Shown here one piece after another: positions 27,663-36,835 of a DNA stretch of 64,000 nt. Each line of letters opens with the position of its first letter. The stretch's first letter is position 1. The position numbers were made by a program, and so were the translations under genes. Origin of the DNA: Acetobacterium woodii DSM 1030 (GTDB lineage: Bacteria > Bacillota > Clostridia > Eubacteriales > Eubacteriaceae); contig NC_016894.1 of NCBI RefSeq assembly GCF_000247605.1, forward strand, positions 3,461,732 through 3,525,731, read 5' to 3'. The notes under the pieces are model-generated. The model was given only the letters and a program-made list of their open reading frames with translations, ran no database searches and was not told the origin of the DNA.

Positions 27663-29696
27663 TTGAACGACCTTAAATTCAAACGAACGTTGCCGGCTGT
27701 TTTTAGGTTATTAAAAGCAGCGGATGAACCGGCCCAGATCTTGTATTATCAAAATATTATTACCTGTCTGTTTATCTCCCCGCTGTTATTTTTAAGCGCC
27801 ATTGCCAATGTCGTGATCTGCTACTTTTTAGGAAACGGCATTTTAAATGAATTCCTGATCAACAGCGGAATCCTTTTCTTGTTAGGCTTAGGTTTCGAAC
27901 TGATTTCCCGAATAAAATTGAGCGGCCATTTGTTTGACCAGCTGATTTCCTTCGGACTATCCTTTTGCCTGACTTTTTTTGTCGTTCGTTATTATCATCT
28001 TATCGGTCCGGCCGTATGGACAATTGCTTTTATCATGATCATCCTTTCCTTGACCCGGCTGAAAATTACCATGCTTTATTATCTTGCTGTTGCCACTTTT
28101 TTGTGTGGTTTGTATGTCACTTTTTTGTTACCAATTGATAACTTTCAATTTGCACCGGTTTATTTTGTTTTCCAGAACATTTTTTTTGCTTTTGTTTTTA
28201 TTCTGGCTACCGCTATCTATCGCCTCAATTTAAACCGCTATGACAAAGCAATCGAGCGCCTGAACGCCGTTATTTCCCAAAACGAAAAAATTTCAGCCCT
28301 TTATAAAAAACTTCATTTTGCCCAAAAAAAACTGATCTCCCAAAACAAAGAACTAAAAACCTCCAACCTGGAAATTAAAGAAAACGAAAAACGGCTTCAT
28401 TTTCTGGCTTATTATGATAGTTTAACCGAACTCCCCAATCGCAAAATGATCCTTGAACGTTTGCAGTTACTTGTCAAATTATCACAACAAAAAAAGTCCA
28501 TTTTTTATATTGTTTTTATCGATCTCGATAATTTCAAAAAAATCAATGACAGTATGGGCCATCTTTATGGTGATGATTATTTAAAATACACCGCTAAACG
28601 TCTGCAGGAACTTGTTCATGAAGATGATTTATTAGGTCGCTTAGGCGGCGATGAGTTTGCCTTAATCATTCAACGAAACATCAAAGAAGCGGCGGCCTTT
28701 AATTATGTTGAATCGCTACGAAATCAGCTCTGTGATAAAATAAAAACCAATTGTTCCGAATTTAAGGTCAGCGCCAGCTTTGGGATCTCGATCTTTCCTC
28801 AGGATGGCACCGACCCCATCGAGCTACTTAAAAGTGCCGACACCTCGATGTATAAAGCCAAAGAACTGGGACGAAATAATATCCAGTTTTTTAAAAAAGA
28901 TATGAAAGAAGCGATTCTCAATAAAATCGAAATGGAATCACAACTTTTTAAAGCCTATGAAAACGAGGAGTTTTTTTTGGAATACCAACCGCAATTTAAT
29001 ACGATCGACGATAGTATTCGCGGTTTTGAGGCGCTGATCCGTTGGAACTCCCCCCATTATGGATGTGTCGCCCCGATGAATTTCATCTCGCTAGCCGAAG
29101 AAACCGGTTTGATTATCAACATTGGCGAATGGGTCCTGTTAACCGCCTGCCGAGAATTTAATGAATTACAACAACGTTTTAATCGAAATCTCTGCTTGTC
29201 GGTAAATGTTTCCGCCATCCAAATCCGCGATAAAAATTTTGTCGGGATTATAAAAAATGTGCTTGCCAAAACCAACATCAATCCTCAACAATTGGAGTTA
29301 GAAATAACTGAATCACTTTTTATTGACAACATGGACGAAACCATTAAAATGCTCAATGAAATAAAATCGTTAGACATCCGGATTTCCCTGGATGATTTTG
29401 GCACCGGCTTTTCATCGCTTAGTTATCTAAGACGACTCCCCATTGATACCTTAAAAATTGATAAATCGTTTATTGATGATCTCTCCGACAAAGATGTTTC
29501 GATTCGCATCGTTGGTGATATTATTTCACTGGGACATAACCTTGATGCGGATATTGTTGCCGAAGGTATTGAAAACAGTACCCAACTGGAATATTTAAAA
29601 ACCAACAACTGTGATTGTATCCAGGGGTTTTTATTTGCCAAACCGATGGGCGTAAAAGACGTCGAGAAATTATTGCAAAACACCCCCTCCAACTAA
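27663..29696 (+). CDS. membrane GGDEF-EAL protein (c-di-GMP synthesis/breakdown)
   Basis: The start is a TTG at 27663 after GAAGAAGAGG, giving 677 residues. About six membrane helices (residues 40-190) and a coiled coil lead into a GGDEF domain (LGRLGGDEFALI intact). This is followed by an EAL domain (GFEALIRWNSP, ELEITESLF, SLDDFGTGFSSLSYL, IVAEGIEN), with the usual metal-binding residues present. No RxxD inhibitory site is seen before GGDEF. Both activities may be possible; which dominates cannot be told. It diverges from the riboswitch operon and has no obvious operon partner. Confidence 0.92.
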   Translation: MNDLKFKRTLPAVFRLLKAADEPAQILYYQNIITCLFISPLLFLSAIANVVICYFLGNGILNEFLINSGILFLLGLGFELISRIKLSGHLFDQLISFGLSFCLTFFVVRYYHLIGPAVWTIAFIMIILSLTRLKITMLYYLAVATFLCGLYVTFLLPIDNFQFAPVYFVFQNIFFAFVFILATAIYRLNLNRYDKAIERLNAVISQNEKISALYKKLHFAQKKLISQNKELKTSNLEIKENEKRLHFLAYYDSLTELPNRKMILERLQLLVKLSQQKKSIFYIVFIDLDNFKKINDSMGHLYGDDYLKYTAKRLQELVHEDDLLGRLGGDEFALIIQRNIKEAAAFNYVESLRNQLCDKIKTNCSEFKVSASFGISIFPQDGTDPIELLKSADTSMYKAKELGRNNIQFFKKDMKEAILNKIEMESQLFKAYENEEFFLEYQPQFNTIDDSIRGFEALIRWNSPHYGCVAPMNFISLAEETGLIINIGEWVLLTACREFNELQQRFNRNLCLSVNVSAIQIRDKNFVGIIKNVLAKTNINPQQLELEITESLFIDNMDETIKMLNEIKSLDIRISLDDFGTGFSSLSYLRRLPIDTLKIDKSFIDDLSDKDVSIRIVGDIISLGHNLDADIVAEGIENSTQLEYLKTNNCDCIQGFLFAKPMGVKDVEKLLQNTPSN

Positions 29697-29728
29697 AAGC
29701 GCAACGCCTTGACAAAATTATCCCGTGA

Positions 29729-31450
29729 TTAATTTTTTATCTCTTGATGATCCTTTTTTTCATTTTCTGATTTTAATTGATTTAAAATAACTTTAGATAA
29801 TTTCCCCGGGTTTTGTGCTTTGATGATTGCATGGGCATAATGCAGCGAAAAAGGTTTGGGATAATAAGCCAGATAGCGACTCTCCCAATCGGTTGGCGCA
29901 TACTTTTCTTTGGCATGGTGTAAAGCTTTAAAATCAAAAGCTTCATTCATATTGTCATAAATATAGGCAAATAACTTTTCGTTAAATCCACTCTCTGAAT
30001 CGATATTATATAGCGGCGAAAGCCCCATATTAACAAACTGAACCCCTTCCTCCTTCATAATCTGAAATGCTTCATAAATTATTTTTTCCATCACTCCCTG
30101 AGGGGCATCACTTTTTCTTCGCGTGACTTCGGCCAGATAACTTGAACCGTTCAAATATGGCAAAAAAACGACAAACCCCAACATTTGATCATCACTATTT
30201 TTAGCATAAAAATAACGCCGATCCAGTGGATTTTCAAGCCCAATGCTCCCCAGCATAAAACGCATTTCCGGATTCTTTTTATTTTGCAACCAATTTTCCG
30301 AGATTTCCATAATTTCTTTTTCGATCGCTAAATCCCGTAAAATTAACGGCTGGTATTCTTTTACAAAAATTCCCTTTCGATTGGCATGATTGATGGCAGC
30401 TCTTACTTTCGCCACCTTCCCGCCGGAAAGATTATATTCGGAGAGTTTAAAGCAGGCATCTTCACCATATTTTAGAATTCCAAACTGCGCCACCTGATAT
30501 AAGTCAAGAAAATAATTAGTTACATTAAGTAATAAAATATCCCAACCATTTTGTTTGGCAAATTCGATCAATTCTGTCAAAAAAATAAAACCATCCTTGC
30601 GATCACAAATAATATCACCACAACAGACTAAAACCTTTCCGACAATGGTGTATGAACAAACCGCTTCGCTTTTTTTGCTGAAAAAATAGCGTTTATCATT
30701 TTCCAGAGAAAGATAAGACATCGGGTTTTGTCCATATTTTAAGACGATATTTCGCACCTTTTCCTTGTCATGCTTATCATGGATATAGTCAAAAACAAGC
30801 GGTTTCATCAGCAACACCACTGAAGCAAAAATACAAATCCAATTGATGATAATCAATGAATCGGCATAGATTTGACCCAAATTGTTTTTTATATCCAAAA
30901 CACTGGTATCCATAAAGATCAACAGATTGATCGAACCGAGCAGCGCATTATAAATTGTATGCACGTCGTTGATCTGTGCCCTCATGATATATAACCCGAA
31001 CGAAGCATTGGCAAGCAGTAAGGCAAATGAAACGCCGATAAATATAAATGCCCATTTCAAAGTAACCCGGTTCGACAATCTGAGGAAATCTTTATAAGAA
31101 ACCAACAAAACCACTAAAACAAACAATTCAACCATCACAATCGGCACTGTAAAACGGTGCAGCCGAACAACCTGTAAAACCAGCGTCGCAACCAATACAA
31201 TGACTTCCACAAACCATGCATTACGAACCCTTTGGTACAAGCTGTAGGCCAGCAAAAGCATCAGCAGCCCCAACATAAACGATAATACCCCATGAGTAAT
31301 CACAACATTAGGATCAAGCACGTTGATATAAACACGTTCAAACGCTTTGGCAAATTTTAGCGGTAATGCCGCAAATAGATTGCCAAATCCAATGATTACC
31401 ACCAGCAAAATAGCAAAATTCTGAACCTGTCTTTTTAAAAATATATTCAC
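29729..31450 (-). CDS. MprF-like protein with C-terminal DUF2156 (phosphatidylglycerol aminoacyltransferase-type) domain
   Basis: This 573-residue protein has about six membrane helices in the first 230 residues and a soluble C-terminal domain with a GNAT-like fold: SKKSEAVCSYTIVGKVLVCCGD, LKYGEDACFKLSEYNLSGGK, KVRAAINHANRKG and FVNMGLSPLYNIDS. These match the MprF C-terminal catalytic domain that transfers an amino acid from aminoacyl-tRNA to phosphatidylglycerol. The membrane part is shorter than in canonical MprF, so a flippase role is doubtful. It is probably envelope modification relevant to cationic peptide resistance; a BceAB-type module lies next to it. Confidence 0.8.
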   Translation of the reverse strand: MNIFLKRQVQNFAILLVVIIGFGNLFAALPLKFAKAFERVYINVLDPNVVITHGVLSFMLGLLMLLLAYSLYQRVRNAWFVEVIVLVATLVLQVVRLHRFTVPIVMVELFVLVVLLVSYKDFLRLSNRVTLKWAFIFIGVSFALLLANASFGLYIMRAQINDVHTIYNALLGSINLLIFMDTSVLDIKNNLGQIYADSLIIINWICIFASVVLLMKPLVFDYIHDKHDKEKVRNIVLKYGQNPMSYLSLENDKRYFFSKKSEAVCSYTIVGKVLVCCGDIICDRKDGFIFLTELIEFAKQNGWDILLLNVTNYFLDLYQVAQFGILKYGEDACFKLSEYNLSGGKVAKVRAAINHANRKGIFVKEYQPLILRDLAIEKEIMEISENWLQNKKNPEMRFMLGSIGLENPLDRRYFYAKNSDDQMLGFVVFLPYLNGSSYLAEVTRRKSDAPQGVMEKIIYEAFQIMKEEGVQFVNMGLSPLYNIDSESGFNEKLFAYIYDNMNEAFDFKALHHAKEKYAPTDWESRYLAYYPKPFSLHYAHAIIKAQNPGKLSKVILNQLKSENEKKDHQEIKN

Positions 31451-31497
31451 TTGTAAATCCCTTTCAATCAGTTTTTTAAGCGATAATTATGAAAATC

Positions 31498-31529
31498 ACA
31501 AAGCTCACGGCCGTTTCGTAATTGGCTAA
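31498..31529. repeat. solo end fragment of a family B element
   Basis: CAAAGCTCACGGCCGTTTCG followed by TAATTGGCTAA closely matches the right end of copy B3 (CAAAGCTCACGGCACTTTCG, then CAATTACCTAA). No partner end is visible nearby. It sits about 50 bases upstream of the MprF-like gene start. Confidence 0.6.
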
Positions 31530-31665
31530 GTTTTTTACCTCGGTTTAAATGAAGTTTTTAATTTCCGCTTAAAATAATACCACAATTAACTGGTAAAAGC
31601 TGTAAAACTGATTTCCCCCCTAAAAATTACCATCTCAAGCTTTGTCGAGGACTCAATAAAATAAA

Positions 31666-31741
31666 CAAAGCGATCCTCCATCTTTTGCCAATGGACACCC
31701 AACTGGTTCCATTTTCAAAAACATTCCGGCGGATCGCTTTG
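31666..31741 (-). terminator. terminator of the bceAB-type operon with long loop
   Basis: CAAAGCGATCC (31666-31676) and GGATCGCTTTG (31731-31741) form an 11-bp stem. On the minus strand it is followed by TTTATTTTATT. The 54-base loop contains a nested pair AATGGA / TCCATT. It lies 32 bases after the permease stop. The rest of 31451-31772 holds only the family B fragment. Confidence 0.7.
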
Positions 31742-31772
31742 CCATTATTTTTTACATCTCTTGACTTTTAAC

Positions 31773-33758
31773 TTAATGAATCATCTTATAATAAGATCTG
31801 GCCGTAAGCAGATAAACAACGGTATAGACCAAGGCATAAATTACCACGACCGTCAGGGTACAGCCCAAAATAAGCCAAACGTTGGTCAACCTGAAAGCGG
31901 CCAGCATTTTGGTAATCACCGGGAAAGCAAAAGCCACGTGGATAATCGCGCCTACCAGAGGAAGAAAAAATACCATCAATATCTGCTTGCCAATGGTTTT
32001 TTTAACTTCGGTTTTATCCATGCCGACCTTTTGCATAATTTCAAACCGCCCGCTGTCTTCATAACCTTCGGAAATCTGTTTAAAGTAGATAATCAAAACC
32101 GTCGCCATCATAAACATTGCTCCCAGAAACACCCCTAAAAACAAAAATCCTCCAAATATTCCATAAAGCTCAGCCAATGATTCATAAATATTTCCGACTT
32201 TAATCGCCGGATTGATCTCGTTAATTGAAGTTTTCATGTTGTCCGAGAAAAGATTGATATCCGCCTCATTGCCTTCTAAATTAAACATTAGCGCATGGCT
32301 AATCACCGGCGTGTTATCCTCTTTATTTTCATTCATGGTATTATAAATGGCTGTCATGATTTGTTGATCCTTGACGATCAGATAATAACCATTCCCCGTA
32401 ATCAACTTCTTTTTAAAATCCATCGGGATCGTTTCTAATTGTTCAACAACCAAAAACTGACTTTCTCCAAACACCACCATCGATTCTTGATAATTTTCGC
32501 CTTCCGAAAAAATCATCACTTCATTTTCGGCCAAGGTTTTGTTTTGATTCGTCATCCGATTATAATCTGCCAGTGGTATCGTTGTGATCTTACTAATGGT
32601 ATTATAATATTGGAGATCCGTGTTTTCCTCCATATCCGGCAGAAAATGGCTCCCTTCCTGAAATGCCGTAAAGGTACTCATATCAAATGATAATTCATCA
32701 AACATTTCGATATTTGCTTTTGTTTTTGCGGCTGTCACCATTTGTTCAATATCCGAAAAATTGGTACTTTCCGGATCACCGATAATACTGATATCCATCG
32801 GGTAATAGTCCCGCCGCATACTTTCCTGACCAATGTATAAAGATACCGTGGTAGTGATCGTCACCAAAACCATCGTACTGAGAATACAGATGTTTGCCAA
32901 ACCCACCGCATTTTGTTTCATCCGGTAAATCATCCCGGAAACCGAAATGAAATTTCGCGACTGATAATAAAACTTTTTATTTTTTTTCAAAGCTTTTAAA
33001 AGTGTCACACTCCCGGATGTAAACAACGCATAGGTGCCGACAATTACAAATAACACCGCTACAAAGAACAGTAATATCGCTTCAATCGGGTCTTTAACCG
33101 TTAACGCAATCGTATATCCGATTCCTAAAGAAACCACCCCAATAAGCGTCATCACCCATGATGATTTTGGTTCTTTTTCGCCATGTTCCCCGCCTCTTAA
33201 TAAATCGATGGGATTACTGAGTTTCACCTGCAAAAAATTAGTCACCAGAGTCAATCCAAAAATCCCTAAAAAAACTACCGTTGTATAAAATAAACTCATC
33301 CAATCAATATTAAAAGCAAGCGGGCTTTTAATATGAGCCAGGTTCAAAAGAATCAGAAACATCAGTTTGCCAATCAGAATACCACCAAGGAGTCCCAAAC
33401 TCAAACTGACTACCGTTACAAAAAGCGTTTCATAAAACAGCACTCTGGCAATATGTTTTTTTTCCATTCCCAAAATACTATATAATCCCAATTCCTTTTT
33501 TCGACGTTTAATTAAAAAACTATTGGTATAAAAAAGAAAAATCACAGCAAAGATCCCAATGACAATAATCCCCAGGAATAAGAGCATTTTTAAACTATCG
33601 GCACCTTGCATTGCATCCAGCCCTTTATTACTTTGGATCGAAACGATGCTATAAAAAGCAATGATTGATCCGATGCAGGTCAGGATATAGGGAATATAGG
33701 TGTTCCCATTTTTTTTGAGATTGACCAATGCCAGCTTAGGATAAAATAGTTTATTCAA
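31773..33758 (-). CDS. BceB-type ABC transporter permease
   Basis: I place the start at the TTG at 33758 after GGGGGTG, overlapping the ATPase stop by 8 bases and giving 661 residues. The layout is ten predicted helices with a large extracellular domain of roughly 220 residues between helices 7 and 8, plus two FtsX-type segments (NSFLIKRRKKELGLYSILGM, and GRFEIMQKVGMDKTEVK). This is the architecture of bacitracin/peptide-sensing BceB permeases, which both export or release the peptide and signal to a partner kinase. The cognate kinase and regulator are at 34803 and 35821. Confidence 0.9.
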   Translation of the reverse strand: MNKLFYPKLALVNLKKNGNTYIPYILTCIGSIIAFYSIVSIQSNKGLDAMQGADSLKMLLFLGIIVIGIFAVIFLFYTNSFLIKRRKKELGLYSILGMEKKHIARVLFYETLFVTVVSLSLGLLGGILIGKLMFLILLNLAHIKSPLAFNIDWMSLFYTTVVFLGIFGLTLVTNFLQVKLSNPIDLLRGGEHGEKEPKSSWVMTLIGVVSLGIGYTIALTVKDPIEAILLFFVAVLFVIVGTYALFTSGSVTLLKALKKNKKFYYQSRNFISVSGMIYRMKQNAVGLANICILSTMVLVTITTTVSLYIGQESMRRDYYPMDISIIGDPESTNFSDIEQMVTAAKTKANIEMFDELSFDMSTFTAFQEGSHFLPDMEENTDLQYYNTISKITTIPLADYNRMTNQNKTLAENEVMIFSEGENYQESMVVFGESQFLVVEQLETIPMDFKKKLITGNGYYLIVKDQQIMTAIYNTMNENKEDNTPVISHALMFNLEGNEADINLFSDNMKTSINEINPAIKVGNIYESLAELYGIFGGFLFLGVFLGAMFMMATVLIIYFKQISEGYEDSGRFEIMQKVGMDKTEVKKTIGKQILMVFFLPLVGAIIHVAFAFPVITKMLAAFRLTNVWLILGCTLTVVVIYALVYTVVYLLTARSYYKMIH

Positions 33759-34518
33759 GATTTTCACCCCCGGAAGCCAACACTGATAAGGTGTAAGAGA
33801 TTTTTTGATACATATCGTCATTACTCATGGAACCCCGATAGATCTGATTGAAAATCTCACCGTCCTTGATAAACAAAACCCGGTTGGCATGACTGGCTGC
33901 CAAAACGGAATGCGTTACCATCAAAATCGTTTGGCCCAGGTCATTAATTGCTGAAAACATCTTCAGTAAATTCATGGCCGCCTTGGAATCCAAGGCGCCG
34001 GTAGGTTCATCGGCCAGAACCAGTTTAGGATTGGTAATTAGCGCTCTGGCTACCGCCGCCCGCTGCTTTTGTCCCCCGGATATCTCGTAAGGGAATTTTG
34101 CTAAAATCGCTTCAATTTCCAGCCGTTTGGCCAGAGGTTGCAGCCGCTGATTCATTTCCTGATAATTTTTTTGCGCCAGCACCAACGGCAAAAAGATATT
34201 ATCCTGAATCGAAAAGGTCTCCAATAAATTAAAATCCTGAAAAACAAAACCCAGATTATCACGCCGGAAAGCTGATATTTCACTTTCCTTAATGGTGACA
34301 ATGTTTTTGCCATTTAACAATACCTCACCACTGGTCGGTTTATCCAATGAGGCCAAAATGTTAAGGAGCGTTGTTTTTCCCGATCCGGATTCGCCCATGA
34401 TCGCCAGGTATTCACCTTGTTCGACAGAAAAATTAACATTCGATAAAGCCTGAACCTGGTTTCCGCCGAACCGGGTCGTATAAATCTTTTTTAAATTTTT
34501 CACTTCAAGTAATTGCAT
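33751..34518 (-). CDS. BceA-type ABC transporter ATP-binding protein
   Basis: This 255-residue ATPase has Walker A GESGSGKTT, Q-loop FVFQDFNLLETFS, signature ISGGQKQRAAVARA, Walker B VLADEPTGALD and H-loop MVTHS, all intact. The FNLLETFS wording after the Q-loop is common in BceA proteins. It is the first gene of the two-gene transporter operon, 284 bases from the kinase stop, with a BceR-type box in the gap. Confidence 0.92.
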   Translation of the reverse strand: MQLLEVKNLKKIYTTRFGGNQVQALSNVNFSVEQGEYLAIMGESGSGKTTLLNILASLDKPTSGEVLLNGKNIVTIKESEISAFRRDNLGFVFQDFNLLETFSIQDNIFLPLVLAQKNYQEMNQRLQPLAKRLEIEAILAKFPYEISGGQKQRAAVARALITNPKLVLADEPTGALDSKAAMNLLKMFSAINDLGQTILMVTHSVLAASHANRVLFIKDGEIFNQIYRGSMSNDDMYQKISYTLSVLASGGENLE

Positions 34519-34780
34519 TTTTTCTCCCTTTATGATCTGAAATTTTATTTAATTACAAAATCCTAAAGAACCACTCGCTGTTTATTTTGATATCATGCTG
34601 GTCAACAGGCAATCGCCACGCCGCCGTACCGTATCAAAATTGTCTCAAAAAAAACTGACAACAAAGCGCTTAGTCTTTCTTTAATAAGCGATTTAGAATT
34701 TCATAATTTTAACTACCACCAAAGTATAACGAAAAAAAACATGTCCAGCCATCGCTTTGCCTTACATATCTTTTTTTAAT

Positions 34781-34796
34781 CTTACACTTTTGTAAG
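34781..34796. promoter_or_regulatory. BceR-type operator
   Basis: CTTACACTTTTGTAAG fits the TNACA-N4-TGTAA pattern known for BceR-like regulators. It lies upstream of the transporter genes and just after the kinase stop. A further TGTAAG half-site follows on the minus strand about 18 bases on. The same palindrome with a different centre occurs at 45785-45800 in front of the other ABC module. Confidence 0.6.
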
Positions 34797-34802
34797 GTTG
34801 TC

Positions 34803-35819
34803 TTAAAAAGCTTCAAACCGTTGGGTTTCCAGGTTAATCCTAACTTGTGTTCCTTTCCCTACTTGAGATGTTACCATGATCGAATGGGATAACTTATTTA
34901 ATACTTGTCGGCACAGATAAAGACCAATTCCTGTCGATTTTTTATCCATCCGACCATTATAGCCCGTAAAACCACGATCAAAAATACGCTGAATATCTTC
35001 AGCGTGAATACCTACCCCAGTATCTTCAATAATCAACGTTTTTTCTTTTTGGGTGTCCATATAAATAAGAATTTTTCCCTGATTTGTATATTTTAGCGCA
35101 TTTGAAATAATTTGCTCCAGCACAAAAACCAGCCATTTTTCGTCGGTGACCACCCGACAGTTTTCCACCTTCAAGTCGAGTGAAATTTTTTTATTGATGA
35201 AAATAATGCTATATTTTTTGACCGCTTGCTTGACCAGATCCGCTAAATCATATTCGATTAACGTCAAATCAGACGACATGCTTTCAAGCCGCAAATATTG
35301 CAACACCATTTCGACATATTGCTCAATTTTAAAAAGCTCCTGCTGATAAGCGCGATTCTGCTGGTTGTTTTCCTCATCCGCTTGAAGTAATAACCCCATC
35401 GCGGAAATCGGCGTTTTTATCTGATGAGCCCATAAAGTATAATAATCAATCATCTCCGTTTGCCGATTATCAAATTGAGAAATAAGTTCGGCCCGATTTT
35501 CAGCCAAATCTTTGATAATTGTCTGGTAATCAGATTCCAACAGATCGCCGGATTTTGGTAATTGATTGACATCAATACTGATGATCTTTTCCAGATCAGA
35601 AAGAACCTGATGTTTTTTATAAAAGCGGATAAAATCCAGACTTGAAAATATTACCGTCAAAGTAATAATCAGTTCCATGCTATAAACGATTGGCTCCAAC
35701 GGCAAATGATACAATCCATGTACCACTATAAAGATCATCATAAATAAACCAAAGACGATAATAACCCTGATCCGACTTTTCAGGTAAGCCTTAACAATCA
35801 ATTTAACGGATGTTTTCAT
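34803..35819 (-). CDS. BceS-type intramembrane-sensing histidine kinase
   Basis: This 338-residue kinase has two membrane helices (about 16-36 and 42-62) with almost no extracellular loop, so it cannot sense ligand by itself. It has His132 in WAHQIKTPISAMGLLLQ, N box QIISNALKYTN, and G boxes IIEDTGVGIHAEDI and KSTGIGLYLCR, all intact. BceS kinases are switched on through the flux of their BceAB transporter, encoded next door. The gene is one base after the regulator gene stop. Confidence 0.9.
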   Translation of the reverse strand: MKTSVKLIVKAYLKSRIRVIIVFGLFMMIFIVVHGLYHLPLEPIVYSMELIITLTVIFSSLDFIRFYKKHQVLSDLEKIISIDVNQLPKSGDLLESDYQTIIKDLAENRAELISQFDNRQTEMIDYYTLWAHQIKTPISAMGLLLQADEENNQQNRAYQQELFKIEQYVEMVLQYLRLESMSSDLTLIEYDLADLVKQAVKKYSIIFINKKISLDLKVENCRVVTDEKWLVFVLEQIISNALKYTNQGKILIYMDTQKEKTLIIEDTGVGIHAEDIQRIFDRGFTGYNGRMDKKSTGIGLYLCRQVLNKLSHSIMVTSQVGKGTQVRINLETQRFEAF

Positions 35820-35820
35820 T

Positions 35821-36495
35821 TTAGTCTCCTATTAAATAACCAATCCCTTTTTTAGTGACAATAAATTCATTCAGTCCCATCTCATCCAGCTTTTTTCGAA
35901 GTCGTGCGATATTTACCGTTAAGGTATTATCATCGACAAAAAAATCACTGTCCCAGAGTCGTTTCATAATGACATCCCGGGATACTACCTTGCCCTTATT
36001 TTCCAACAAAATCTGCAACATTTTAAATTCATTTTTACTAAGCTCGACCTTTTGATCTTGATAGATCATACTCGCATCGTTGAGGTTCAAAATTGCTCCC
36101 CGGTGTTCTAAATGATTGACCTGCCCCTGAAAAGAATAGGTCCGTCTAAGCAAGGCTTGAATTTTGGCAACCATAACTGATAAATCAAAGGGTTTGGCAA
36201 TAAAATCATCGCCCCCCATATTCATCGCCATAACAATATTCATGTTATCACTGCTTGATGAAATAAAAACAATCGGTACTTTTGATATCTTGCGGATTTC
36301 ATTACACCAATGATAACCATTAAAAAAAGGTAACGAGATATCAAGTAAAACAAGTTGCGGCTCATAATCGACAAACACTTCTAAAATATGTTGGAAATCT
36401 TCAATTGTTCGAGCTTCAAGCTCCCATTTCTCAAAATGTCTTTTAAGGGCGTTCGCAATCACCTGATCATCTTCTACAATTAGTATTTTATACAT
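35821..36495 (-). CDS. BceR-type OmpR family response regulator
   Basis: This 224-residue protein has an N-terminal receiver with phospho-acceptor Asp52 (LVLLDISLP) and Lys near FIAKPF, and a C-terminal winged helix (ILNLNDASMIYQD through RDVIMKRLWDSDFFVDDNTLTVNIARLRKKL), as in OmpR/PhoB regulators. It is the first gene of a regulator-kinase pair. Its expected targets are the transporter genes downstream through the box at 34781. Confidence 0.93.
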   Translation of the reverse strand: MYKILIVEDDQVIANALKRHFEKWELEARTIEDFQHILEVFVDYEPQLVLLDISLPFFNGYHWCNEIRKISKVPIVFISSSSDNMNIVMAMNMGGDDFIAKPFDLSVMVAKIQALLRRTYSFQGQVNHLEHRGAILNLNDASMIYQDQKVELSKNEFKMLQILLENKGKVVSRDVIMKRLWDSDFFVDDNTLTVNIARLRKKLDEMGLNEFIVTKKGIGYLIGD

Positions 36496-36735
36496 CCTAA
36501 ACCATCCTATCCGTTGCTGCTACTCGGGCAATCCAAACATATCTTCGTTGTTGCCACCTGAACACCATTATAAATCAAATCATCACAATTTCAAAATTGA
36601 TTAATCATTAATCAAAACATTCTAAACTATCGGTTTCTGCTACTCAATAAAATTCTGATTTATGGGTATAGATTAGTAATAAACGCTGTCATTATTACGT
36701 TGAATTAGATTATTGCATTTGACCTCTACGATACA

Positions 36736-36764
36736 TTGAATAAATACTATTCATCACGTATAAT
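36736..36764 (+). promoter_or_regulatory. sigma-A-type promoter for the PAS-GGDEF-HD-GYP gene
   Basis: TTGAAT (36736-36741), a 17-base spacer and TATAAT (36759-36764). A start near 36771 would give a leader of about 65 bases. The remainder of 36496-36835 shows no gene. Confidence 0.65.
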
Positions 36765-36835
36765 AAAAAGAACAGCTGATTTATACTATGAATACCATAA
36801 CCTTTACAAAAAAAACGAATTACAGGTGAGCTGAT

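Noticed and set aside
34781-34796. Palindrome after the BceS-type kinase as an intrinsic terminator
   Set aside because: The stem is only 6 bp, A+T-rich and without a U-run; it fits a regulator site better, as supported by the second copy at 45785.
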